From assembly GCA_020849765.1 (NCBI GenBank), contig JADLAY010000072.1, positions 1 to 64,000 on the forward strand: a DNA stretch of 64,000 bases. Direction: 5' to 3'. The translations under genes were made by a program, and so were the position numbers. This document shows, in pieces, positions 34,507 through 41,552 of the stretch. Position 1 is the first letter of the stretch; each line of letters begins with the position of its first letter. The notes under the pieces are model-generated. The model was not told the origin of the DNA, did no database searches, and saw only the letters and a list, made by a program, of their open reading frames with translations. Source of the stretch: Anaerolineae bacterium. Lineage in GTDB: Bacteria > Chloroflexota > Anaerolineae > Aggregatilineales > Phototrophicaceae.

Positions 34507-35496
34507 TTATCCCCCGCCAGGCGTCGGCATAATGCCCAAGTCCTGCGGCGATTGCTCCTGACCCGGCTCCGGCGGATTCGACGTGATCACCGTCGAGTCC
34601 GGTTGGCCCGGCGGCTGCTCGTTCGCGGCGGACGGTGCAGATCCCTGATACGTCGACGGCGGCAGCCCGCGCGACTCCATATTGACGACCGCCTGCTGGT
34701 TGACCGCGTCCGGCCCGCCCTGTGCATAGACATCCGGGCGCATCTGCGCATCGAGCGACGGGATACCGCCAACGGGCACGATCCCGGTGTCGATCGCCTG
34801 GCTGCTGGGCGGCACCGGCTCTCCGCCGAGCGTGTAGCCAACGCCCGCAGTCTGCGAGAAACCGGGCCACGGGTGATCGTTGTATGGCGTCTGCGCCAGC
34901 AGATCGACCCCATTGCTGTCGAACGCGTCAGCCACAAAACCGGGCACGTCGCCGAAGCCATCCGGCAGATTGAACAGAATCCGTGTCAGCGGGTCGAACA
35001 TCAGTTGCAGATTGGCGAGCGGATCGTGAAGCTGCGTTTGGTCCAACGGGATGACGGCGCGCACGTCGAGCGCAATCGGCAGCGTATCGCGCACGGGCAC
35101 GTTGAGATCGAGCGCGACGGGCAGGCGTGTCCCGGCGGGCAGCGTCAGCGAGACGCTGGCGTTATTGAGATTGCCGACGCCAGGCAGGATGATATTCGCG
35201 CTGACGTTGAGCGGCACCGATTCCGTCAGAATGACGGTCGTGTTCTGCTGCAAGGCGATGTCGAGATTGACGGGCACGTCCGCGCGCACAGGGATCGTCC
35301 AGTCAATCGTCGCCTCGTCAAGACCGACGAAGCTGCTGTGCAGGCCAGAAACCAGCGGCGTCGCAATATTGTTCTTGATCTCGAACAGCATCAACCCCAG
35401 GACGACGAGGACGACGACGAGAATGAGATTGACGATGAACGAGAACAGGATCATGAAGTTCTTGATCGAACCGCCGATGGCTTTGAGCGTGCGCAT
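34507..35496 (-). CDS. Single-pass membrane protein with long extracytoplasmic region, unknown function
   Basis: I do not recognise this 329-residue protein. It has one membrane helix near residues 12-38 (FMILFSFIVNLILVVVLVVL). A region to about 200 follows in which short beta-like segments alternate (VPVNLDIALQQNTTVIL, LPVALDLNVPVRDTLPIAL). The rest is a Pro/Gln/Ser-rich low-complexity tail to the end. The outside-facing domain could bind or line up with envelope components. It lies 79 bases before the LolD-like ATPase gene on the same strand, the only hint of partnership. GGGAG precedes the ATG. Confidence 0.75.
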   Translation of the reverse strand: MRTLKAIGGSIKNFMILFSFIVNLILVVVLVVLGLMLFEIKNNIATPLVSGLHSSFVGLDEATIDWTIPVRADVPVNLDIALQQNTTVILTESVPLNVSANIILPGVGNLNNASVSLTLPAGTRLPVALDLNVPVRDTLPIALDVRAVIPLDQTQLHDPLANLQLMFDPLTRILFNLPDGFGDVPGFVADAFDSNGVDLLAQTPYNDHPWPGFSQTAGVGYTLGGEPVPPSSQAIDTGIVPVGGIPSLDAQMRPDVYAQGGPDAVNQQAVVNMESRGLPPSTYQGSAPSAANEQPPGQPDSTVITSNPPEPGQEQSPQDLGIMPTPGGG

Positions 35497-35590
35497 GTCC
35501 GCTTCTCCCGGTCGTTAGAATTCTCACACGTTCTCACTATACAGCGAGATCATGGTCAGCAAAACAATCAAGATGGGTCGAAATCGGCTG

Positions 35591-35627
35591 GAAAAAGAAA
35601 ACGAGGTGATCGGTCTGACCACCTCGT
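35591..35627 (-). terminator. Rho-independent terminator after metK
   Basis: On the minus strand ACGAGGTG and CACCTCGT form an 8-bp stem around an 11-base loop, followed by TTTCTTTTT. It begins eight bases after the metK stop. Confidence 0.85.
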
Positions 35628-35634
35628 CGTCTGC

Positions 35635-36873
35635 TCAGGCAAGCCCGGCTGCCTGACGCAAGATATCGGCTTTGTCCGTCTGTTCCCAGGGCACGTTGAC
35701 GTCCTCACGCCCGAAGTGACCGTAGGCGGCCACCTGCTTGTAGATCGGGCGGCGCAGGTTGAGGTCGCGGATGATGGCGGCGGGACGCATGTCGAAGTTG
35801 GCGCGGATCAGCGCTTCGATCTGATCGTCGGGAATGACGCCCGTGCCGAAGGTCTCGACAGCGAGCGACGTCGGCTGCGCGACGCCGATGGCATAGGAGA
35901 CCTGGACTTCGAAGCGGGTCGCCAGGCCAGCCGCGACGACGTTCTTGGCCACGTAGCGAGCCATATAAGCCGCGCTGCGGTCGACCTTCGTCGGATCTTT
36001 ACCGCTGAAGGCGCCGCCGCCGTGACGAGCTACGCCGCCATAGGTATCGACGATGATCTTGCGACCGGTCAGACCGGCATCGCCGAGCGGGCCGCCGGTG
36101 ACGAAACGACCGGTCGGGTTGATGAAGATCCGAGTGCGCTCGTCGATCATGTTGGCCGGTACGACGCGGTTGATGATGGCGTCGATGACAGTCGCACGCA
36201 CCTCTTCCTGGGTGACTTCCGGTGCGTGCTGGGTCGAAATGACGATCGTGTCAATCCGCTTGGGCTTGCCGTACTCATATTCGACCGTGACCTGGCTCTT
36301 CGAGTCCGGGCGCAGCCAGGCAATTTCGCCGTTCTTGCGCGCCTCGGCCAGCCGCTGGGTCAGCTTGTGTGCCAGCGAAATCGTGAGCGGCATCAGTTCG
36401 GGCGTCTCGTCGCAAGCAAACCCGATCATCATGCCCTGGTCGCCGGCGCCGATGGCTTCGATCTGCGCGTCCGTCATTTTGCCTTCGCGTGCTTCCAACG
36501 CATGATCGACGCCCATGGCAATGTCCGCCGACTGCTCCTTGAGCGAGACGATCACACCGCAGGTATCCGCGTCGAAGCCAAATTTGCCACGCGTATAGCC
36601 GATATCGCGCACGGTATCGCGCACGAGCTTCTCGATATCGACGTACGTGTTGGTCGTGATTTCACCGATAACGACAACAAGGCCGGTCGTGGTCGCGACT
36701 TCGCAAGCGACGCGGGCGTTGGCGTCGTTGGCAAGGATCGCATCCAGAACCGCATCCGAAATTTGATCGCACATCTTGTCTGGATGGCCTTCCGAGACCG
36801 ATTCCGAGGTGAAGAAATAGCTCGGTGAGGTCATGAAGGTCGTGTTGGCCGTGCGGGGCTGCACTTCTATCAC
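35635..36873 (-). CDS. metK: S-adenosylmethionine synthetase
   Basis: This 412-residue enzyme makes SAM from methionine and ATP in the cytoplasm. MetK hallmarks are FTSESVSEGHPDKMCDQISDAVLD, GAGDQGMMIGFACDETPELMP (the GAGDQG signature), and GGGAFSGKDPTKVDRSAAY (the P-loop-like signature). The start is GTG at 36873, five bases after AAGGAGG; the longer frame would run into the riboswitch terminator. Expression is governed by the upstream SAM-I riboswitch, giving product feedback, and transcription ends at the hairpin at 35591-35627. Confidence 0.98.
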   Translation of the reverse strand: MIEVQPRTANTTFMTSPSYFFTSESVSEGHPDKMCDQISDAVLDAILANDANARVACEVATTTGLVVVIGEITTNTYVDIEKLVRDTVRDIGYTRGKFGFDADTCGVIVSLKEQSADIAMGVDHALEAREGKMTDAQIEAIGAGDQGMMIGFACDETPELMPLTISLAHKLTQRLAEARKNGEIAWLRPDSKSQVTVEYEYGKPKRIDTIVISTQHAPEVTQEEVRATVIDAIINRVVPANMIDERTRIFINPTGRFVTGGPLGDAGLTGRKIIVDTYGGVARHGGGAFSGKDPTKVDRSAAYMARYVAKNVVAAGLATRFEVQVSYAIGVAQPTSLAVETFGTGVIPDDQIEALIRANFDMRPAAIIRDLNLRRPIYKQVAAYGHFGREDVNVPWEQTDKADILRQAAGLA

Positions 36874-36895
36874 ATTCGCCTCCTTAGTAGAGAAC

Positions 36896-36929
36896 ACAAA
36901 AACGCCTCTCGGTTGATGAGAGGCGTTTT
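36896..36929 (-). terminator. Riboswitch-controlled intrinsic terminator of metK
   Basis: On the minus strand AACGCCTCTC and GAGAGGCGTT form a 10-bp stem (36918-36927 with 36901-36910), extendable by flanking A-T pairs, then a TTTTTG tract. It lies between aptamer and GTG start. Its 5' arm overlaps CCTCTCATC (36915-36923), which can instead pair with the 3' strand of P1. Confidence 0.88.
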
Positions 36930-36947
36930 CTGATCGGAAAACCACCG

Positions 36948-37052
36948 CTCATCTATCAGAACCGCTGGGGTTCTGTCGGACTTGGCACCGTCCCGGGGCT
37001 CCGGGGGTTGCCGCGGTTTCAAAGGGCCGTTCCCTCCACCGCTCTCGATGAG
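36948..37052 (-). ncRNA. SAM-I (S-box) riboswitch aptamer
   Basis: The minus strand reproduces the S-box core: P1 CTCATC (37047-37052) with GATGAG (36948-36953), GAGAGCGGTGGAGGGAACGG, CCCTTTGAAACC, GCGGCAACC, and GGTGCCAAGTCC in the expected order. High SAM should stabilise P1, free the terminator and stop transcription before metK. When SAM is low, GATGAGCGG can pair with CCTCTCATC in the terminator (8 of 9 positions) as an antiterminator. This is recognised from the family consensus and not from a covariance search. Confidence 0.95.
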
Positions 37053-37087
37053 TGCTGGACTTAGCACTGCTTTATGGTTGTGGCCTC

Positions 37088-37116
37088 AGAATAGCACGAT
37101 CCGGGTCTCGTTGCAA
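37088..37116 (-). promoter_or_regulatory. metK promoter
   Basis: Minus-strand TTGCAA (37111-37116), 17-base spacer, then TATTCT (37088-37093) preceded by TGC as an extended -10. The start near 37081 places the riboswitch about 30 bases into the transcript. Confidence 0.68.
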
Positions 37117-37161
37117 GATGCGGCATCGGCGGCCCGGTTGGTGCTACACGCTCATCGCCGC

Positions 37162-37794
37162 CTATTTCGCCGATGGTGAGACGGCTCTCCCGTCCGCCTT
37201 ACGCGTCGCATGCAGGTCGATGGCACGCGGATCGCGGCCAAAGGCCAGACGCTTCGCCCAGGTCGTCGGCAGCGCCTTGAGATCACGCGCTGACAGCATG
37301 ACCGGCGGGCGCAGATCGTAGCCGTTGAGCGCGAGGACCTCGCACACTCGCTCCGCGCCGCTCTCCAGCGACCATCCGGCTTCGGCGAGCGCCCCACCGT
37401 TCAGGCGCACATGCAGTTCAACACCGGGTCGCGAAATCGCCGCCAGCCCGTCCAGAAGCGCAAGATCGTGCGTCAGCAGGCCGTTGAGCAGGCTGCCCCA
37501 CGGAAAGTTGATCGTGATCTGCGCGGCCAGGCCGAACAATTCCGGCGGCAGCGTCTGCGCATTGGCGATGACGAACAAGGCGTTATCCGGCGCACGCCGC
37601 GAGATCGCGTGCAAGTTCTCGCGGCAGGCGTCGATGCCAATCACGAAGCAGTCCGGGCAGGTCTGCGCGACGTGCTGCACGTAGCGACCATCGCCGGTGC
37701 CGATGTCGACGTGAACCAATTCGCATCCGCTCAGCCGATCAGCCAGCGCGGACGCATCCATGAACGAGGCGTGCTTGCCTCGAATGATCTCCAT
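37162..37794 (-). CDS. 16S rRNA A1408-N1 methyltransferase homologue (NpmA/KamB family)
   Basis: This 210-residue protein matches the NpmA/KamB family, which methylates N1 of A1408 in the 30S decoding site and blocks many aminoglycosides. Motif I DIGTGDGR (30-37) and GID (53-55) hold SAM. FPWGSLL (97-103) contains the Trp that, with a second Trp in TTWAKRLAFGR (W179), clamps A1408 in NpmA (there W107 and W197); WAKRLAFGR is identical to NpmA as I recall it. Length also fits (NpmA 219, KamB 215). No mobile element or drug-synthesis gene is adjacent, so it looks chromosomal. The AGGAGG site before the ATG lies in a hairpin. The match is strong; activity and resistance are inferred. Confidence 0.87.
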   Translation of the reverse strand: MEIIRGKHASFMDASALADRLSGCELVHVDIGTGDGRYVQHVAQTCPDCFVIGIDACRENLHAISRRAPDNALFVIANAQTLPPELFGLAAQITINFPWGSLLNGLLTHDLALLDGLAAISRPGVELHVRLNGGALAEAGWSLESGAERVCEVLALNGYDLRPPVMLSARDLKALPTTWAKRLAFGRDPRAIDLHATRKADGRAVSPSAK

Positions 37795-37797
37795 AAT

Positions 37798-37852
37798 CTC
37801 CTCCTGTTTTGTCGTGTCGATCGGGGTTGGACAGAGACAAAACAGGTAGGAG
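37798..37852 (-). promoter_or_regulatory. Leader hairpin burying the ribosome site of the A1408 methyltransferase gene
   Basis: GACAAAACAGG (37803-37813 read on the minus strand) pairs perfectly with CCTGTTTTGTC (37836-37846). The helix continues with AGGAG (37798-37802) against CTCCT (37848-37852) past one bulged base: 16 pairs with a 22-base loop. The 3' arm contains the whole AGGAGGAG ribosome site five bases before the ATG. The structure should reduce translation unless opened. Confidence 0.72.
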
Positions 37853-37997
37853 GCGCGCGGGCAGGCGCGATGAATGATCGGTCGCTGCGTCAGGCACCGT
37901 CGAGATCGTCAGGTGTGGGTTTTCGTCGAACTAGAGGGAACGCAAAGCAGGCCCAGAGGGCCAGTGGTTTCGCGTCACTTAAGGCTGCGGATGAGGA

Positions 37998-38036
37998 TCA
38001 GCAGGGAGGACGCGCGAGGAACTTCCGATTGTGCAT
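37998..38036 (-). CDS. Possible 12-residue leader peptide
   Basis: ATG at 38036 opens a short frame reading MHNRKFLARPPC and then a stop, in the long leader of the A1408 methyltransferase gene. It begins about 33 bases after the predicted transcription start. A leader peptide would suit ribosome-sensing control of an rRNA methylase, but the ribosome site is weak (GAAAGTGA) and no composition test was possible. It lies about 145 bases from the hairpin, so a direct link would need further folding. Confidence 0.25.
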   Translation of the reverse strand: MHNRKFLARPPC

Positions 38037-38075
38037 GAGACGGTCACTTTCTAGGCGATTCAATTCGCCAGCGCC

Positions 38076-38084
38076 AGTATAGCA
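38076..38084 (-). promoter_or_regulatory. Extended -10 promoter for the A1408 methyltransferase transcript
   Basis: Minus-strand TGCTATACT is a good extended -10 element without a clear -35. It implies a leader of about 275 bases before the ATG at 37794. The 450-base gap 37795-38244 otherwise contains the hairpin, the short frame above, a small GGCGA/TCGCC stem, and near 38206 a TAAAAT that may be the -10 of the Wzz-like gene on the plus strand. Confidence 0.5.
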
Positions 38085-38244
38085 TGAAATAGAAGGCCAA
38101 ATCGCATGGATGTGAGGCCGCTGGCGACGTCGTGCGCCTGCCCACCGATTGCCCGACTACGCCCATGGTATGAAAATTACAGCCTACGCCAACGCCGAGG
38201 ATGCGGTAAAATGCGGTGTCGCGTTTCCCTATTAGGAATGCTGC

Positions 38245-38901
38245 ATGTCACTCATCGATTACGGACAAATACTCGTGCGGCGCGGCTGGATCATCCTCCT
38301 GCTCGCCTTGATCGCCGCCGTCAGTGCCTATCTGCTCAGCCGCGTGCAAACGCCGATCTACCGGGCCACACAGACGGTGCTCATCCAACCGGCGCGCGCC
38401 GACCTCAGCCTGACCGAATCCGCCTCGCGCCTGGTCAACAACTACGCCCTGTATCTCGATAGCGACACTACCGCCGCGCGCGTCATCGACGCCTTGCAGC
38501 TCGACATGACGCCCGGCGACCTGAATGGCGACGTGGTCGTCAACCCGGATGCGCTGCGCTTTTCGATCCGGATCGAGGTCGAGCTGCCCGATCAGGAGAC
38601 GGCCTATCAGGTGGCGCAGGAATACGGCAACCAGCTCGTCCAATTCCGCTTCCAGGAAAATCAGAAGAATCAGATTCAGGATCGCATCGACGCGCAGATG
38701 GTCGACGTACCGCGCGTGGCGCTGGATCGGCCAAAGCCGTTGCTCAATACCGCCGCGGGCGCTGTTCTGGGCGCGCTGCTCGGCATCATCATTATTTTCG
38801 TTCTGGAATACCTCGAAAGCGCCATCGTGCGCCGTCGCGAAGACGTCGAACGGGCATTGGCGCTGCCTGTGCTGGCGAGTATCCCCGACCTAGATCGATA
38901 G
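38245..38901 (+). CDS. Wzz-like chain-length/polysaccharide co-polymerase protein
   Basis: This 218-residue inner-membrane protein has a first helix at about residues 14-32 (GWIILLLALIAAVSAYLLS), a periplasmic part of about 130 residues, and a second helix near 172-190 (AAGAVLGALLGIIIIFVLEY). A short cytoplasmic tail contains RRREDVERALALPVLASIPD. This layout is the Wzz/CapA family, which sets the length of exported polysaccharide and docks a CpsD-type kinase. The next gene is a CpsD-like protein, eight bases on. A TAGGA site precedes the ATG. Confidence 0.88.
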   Translation: MSLIDYGQILVRRGWIILLLALIAAVSAYLLSRVQTPIYRATQTVLIQPARADLSLTESASRLVNNYALYLDSDTTAARVIDALQLDMTPGDLNGDVVVNPDALRFSIRIEVELPDQETAYQVAQEYGNQLVQFRFQENQKNQIQDRIDAQMVDVPRVALDRPKPLLNTAAGAVLGALLGIIIIFVLEYLESAIVRRREDVERALALPVLASIPDLDR

Positions 38902-38909
38902 GAGCGACT

Positions 38910-39560
38910 GTGGCGACTGTGAATCTCATCACGCTGACGGAGCCTCGCTCGTCGGCGGCAGAGGCTTACCGCACCCTGCGCACGAACCTGATGTTCGCGA
39001 ACGTCGAACGTCCGGTGAACACCCTGCTGGTGACGGCGCCGACCGACACGCCGGACAAGAGCATTGCCCTGGCGAATCTGGCGGTGACGTTCGCGCAGGC
39101 GGGCAACGACACGATCCTGGTCGATAGCAATCTGCGCCAGCCGGTGCAGCACGAGTTGTGGGGACTGCCAAACGAGCGCGGCCTGACGACCCTGATGACC
39201 GAAGACGCGTCGCTGGCCTCACCGCCGCTGCAAACGACCGCCATCCCACATCTCTCGGTGCTGACGAGCGGCCCCGGCCCGAACATCCCGGCGGACGTGC
39301 TGAGCAGCCCGCGCATCAACGACGTGATCGGCCTGCTCAAGGCGCGCGCGCACTTCGTCCTGTTCGATAGCCCGCCCGTGCTCACTTACACGGATGCCTC
39401 GCTGCTGAGTGCCAAGCTCGACGGCGTGCTCATGATCGCTCGCGCGGGCAGCACCCGCCGCGATCACTTGCAGCGGGCACAGCAAGCCCTGGAGCGCGTC
39501 CACGCGCATCTGCTGGGCGTCGTCCTGACGAATGCGCCGCGCAATACGGTTGGGAACTGA
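38910..39560 (+). CDS. CpsD/CapB-like protein with degenerate P-loop
   Basis: This 216-residue protein of the MinD/BY-kinase fold normally autophosphorylates tyrosines and partners Wzz proteins. It keeps the RSSAAEAYRTLRTNLMF lead-in, a Walker A'-like ILVDSNLRQPVQHELWG and Walker B FVLFDSPPVL. The P-loop reads APTDTPDKSIALANLA instead of the usual GEGKST, so the invariant Gly and second Gly are gone although the Lys and Ser remain. No tyrosine-rich C-terminal tail is present. It may be a non-catalytic regulator. GTG start with GGAG five bases upstream. Confidence 0.85.
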   Translation: MATVNLITLTEPRSSAAEAYRTLRTNLMFANVERPVNTLLVTAPTDTPDKSIALANLAVTFAQAGNDTILVDSNLRQPVQHELWGLPNERGLTTLMTEDASLASPPLQTTAIPHLSVLTSGPGPNIPADVLSSPRINDVIGLLKARAHFVLFDSPPVLTYTDASLLSAKLDGVLMIARAGSTRRDHLQRAQQALERVHAHLLGVVLTNAPRNTVGN

Positions 39561-39565
39561 TAAGT

Positions 39566-40222
39566 ATGGGCCTGACTCAGCACCAGTACGCCTACGGCGG
39601 CGCGCGCATCGGCTATTTGCTGTTCACGCCCGGCAGCAGCGAGGACACGCGGCGGAAACAGCCACTGATACTGTTTTTGCATGGCGCGGGTGAGCGCGGC
39701 AGCGACCCGGAGCTGTTGAAGCGCGCCGGGCTGCCCAAAATCGTGGCTGATGATCCGGACAGCTTCCCGTACATGATGCTGGCGCCACAGTGCCCGGATA
39801 ACGAGTGGTGGGTCTATGACGAGCAGTTGCTGCTGGCGCTGCTCGACCACGTAATTCTGCACTATCTGGCGGATGCCCGGCGCATCTACCTGACCGGCTG
39901 CAGCATGGGCGGTTACGGCGCGTGGATGCTCGGCGCCGCGCATCCGCAGCGCTTCGCGGCGATTGCGCCGGTCAGCGCACCGGCCTTGCACAGGCCGGAG
40001 GATGTTTGTGCGCTCAAGGATACGCCGGTGTGGGCCTTCCACGGTCTGGCGGATTTCACCGTGCCCGCACAGCAGACCGAGGTCATGATCGGCGCGCTGT
40101 GCGATTGCGGCGGCAAGCCGGAAGTCACCTACGTCGAAGGCGCGGGGCACGAACTGACCACGAGCGCCTATGCCGATCAGAGGTTATTCGCCTGGATGAG
40201 AAAACAGGTGTTGTCTGGCTAG
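39566..40222 (+). CDS. Alpha/beta-hydrolase, esterase/peptidase S9-like
   Basis: This 218-residue hydrolase has an oxyanion-side LILFLHGAGERGSD, the nucleophile elbow TGCSMGGYGAW (GxSxG, Ser near residue 114), Asp in HGLADFTVP and His in EGAGHEL. The relatives are polyhydroxybutyrate-depolymerase and feruloyl-esterase-like cytoplasmic enzymes. No signal peptide is visible. It begins six bases after the CpsD-like gene, so it is probably in the polysaccharide operon and could remove acyl groups, although this is not shown by sequence. Confidence 0.85.
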   Translation: MGLTQHQYAYGGARIGYLLFTPGSSEDTRRKQPLILFLHGAGERGSDPELLKRAGLPKIVADDPDSFPYMMLAPQCPDNEWWVYDEQLLLALLDHVILHYLADARRIYLTGCSMGGYGAWMLGAAHPQRFAAIAPVSAPALHRPEDVCALKDTPVWAFHGLADFTVPAQQTEVMIGALCDCGGKPEVTYVEGAGHELTTSAYADQRLFAWMRKQVLSG

Positions 40223-40256
40223 TCGAGTCATTTGTCAGATCAGTTGAGGACGACAG

Positions 40257-40445
40257 ATGCCACGCGAAGTCTTACCCCCCGACCCGGATGCGGAAGCGCA
40301 ATGGCGCAAGCTAGAGCAAAACGCGCCGTCGAAAAAGGCGACGCCGCCGATCATGGGTGGCAATCGCTTGCTGTGGGGAATTCTGGTCATCGGGTTTATC
40401 CTGGCTGTGGTGAGCATTGTCGCGCGGCTGTTTGGCGGAGCGTAA
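40257..40445 (+). CDS. Small single-pass membrane protein
   Basis: This 62-residue protein has a charged, Pro-rich N terminus and one hydrophobic helix at about residues 38-58 (LLWGILVIGFILAVVSIVAR). GAGGA lies six bases before the ATG, supporting a real gene. No family is recognised. It sits between the hydrolase and rmlA in an operon-like run. Confidence 0.7.
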   Translation: MPREVLPPDPDAEAQWRKLEQNAPSKKATPPIMGGNRLLWGILVIGFILAVVSIVARLFGGA

Positions 40446-40481
40446 GTGTGAGTGGATATGCATGAACAGGAGTGACCGGAC

Positions 40482-41552
40482 TTGAAAGGTTTGATTCTGA
40501 GCGGCGGCAAGGGCAAGCGGTTGTACCCGCTGACCTACACGCGCGCCAAACAGTTGATCCCCGTGGCGAATAAACCGGTGCTCGTCCACGCGATTGAATC
40601 GATCCGCAATGCGGGCGTCGAGGAGATCGGCATCGTCATCGGCCAGACAGGCCCGGAAATTCGCGAGGCCATCGGCGATGGCGCTCGACTGGGCGTGCGC
40701 GTCACCTACATCGAGCAGCCCAGCCCGGATGGCCTGGCCCACGCGGTCAAGATCTCGCAGGAGTTCCTCGGCGATGACTCGTTCGTCATGTTCCTGGGCG
40801 ATAACGTCATTGAGGGTGGCATCAGCAAGCTGATCGGGGACTTCACCCACAGCGGCTGGAACAGCCAGATCGTGCTTAAGGAAGTCAAGAATCCGTCGTC
40901 GTTCGGCGTCGCCAAGCTGCGCCCGGATGGCAGCATCGAGCAGTTGATCGAGAAGCCAAAAGATCCGCCGAGCAACCTGGCGCTGGTCGGCATTTACATG
41001 TTCGACGCCAGCGTGTTCAAGGCCGTCAACGCGATTCAGCCCTCCGCGCGCAACGAGCTGGAGATCACGGACGCGATCCAGTGGCTGATCGACCATGGCT
41101 ACTCGGTCATGCCACACGTGCACGAAGGCTGGTGGATCGACACCGGCAAGGCGACCGACATGCTGGAAGCAAACGCCAACTTGCTCGACGAACTCAAGCC
41201 GTCGATTGCGCCGGACGCCCACCTGGAGAATTCCGACATCGACCGGCGCGTGACGATCGAGGCGGGCGCGCACGTCGTCAACAGCATCATTCATGGGCCT
41301 ACCATCATCGGCGAACACACCATCATCGAGAATGCCTACATCGGCCCGTACACGAGCATTTATCATCACGTGACCGTGCAGAACTGCGAAATCGAGCGCT
41401 GCATCGTGCTTGAACATGCGGAGATCATGGATCTGGACGAGCGGCTCGATAGCAGTCTGATCGGGCGCAACGTCTCGCTCAAGCGCAAGCAGCGCAAGCC
41501 GCGCACAATCACCATGAATCTGGCCGATCACAGCAGTGTCTGGTTAGTGTGA
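40482..41552 (+). CDS. rmlA: Glucose-1-phosphate thymidylyltransferase, long form
   Basis: This 356-residue nucleotidyltransferase should make dTDP-glucose from dTTP and glucose 1-phosphate. The pyrophosphorylase motif is LSGGKGKRLYPLTYTRAKQ, and the metal/product site is FLGDNVIEGG. After about residue 240 it gains a left-handed beta-helix of hexapeptide repeats (HVVNSIIHGPTIIGEHTII). This is the StrD-like long form rather than the 290-residue RmlA. It starts with TTG at 40482 after AGGAG. rmlB and rmlD are downstream; rmlC is not in the window. Confidence 0.92.
   Translation: MKGLILSGGKGKRLYPLTYTRAKQLIPVANKPVLVHAIESIRNAGVEEIGIVIGQTGPEIREAIGDGARLGVRVTYIEQPSPDGLAHAVKISQEFLGDDSFVMFLGDNVIEGGISKLIGDFTHSGWNSQIVLKEVKNPSSFGVAKLRPDGSIEQLIEKPKDPPSNLALVGIYMFDASVFKAVNAIQPSARNELEITDAIQWLIDHGYSVMPHVHEGWWIDTGKATDMLEANANLLDELKPSIAPDAHLENSDIDRRVTIEAGAHVVNSIIHGPTIIGEHTIIENAYIGPYTSIYHHVTVQNCEIERCIVLEHAEIMDLDERLDSSLIGRNVSLKRKQRKPRTITMNLADHSSVWLV

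Noticed and set aside
34552..36828. Very long open frame on the plus strand (758 codons)
   Set aside because: It lies antisense to metK and the anchored protein gene, and its predicted protein is rich in Arg/Asp/His with no fold. metK on the other strand is certain. GC-rich codon bias creates such shadow frames.
37162..37794. Recently acquired aminoglycoside resistance gene
   Set aside because: No transposase, integron or plasmid signature flanks it, and base composition looks like its neighbours. It is better read as a resident gene.
37795..37900. GTG-started frame running through the A1408 methylase leader hairpin into the gene
   Set aside because: It could be a coupled leader frame, but it has no ribosome site and overlaps the start codon region out of frame. 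The support is too weak to annotate.
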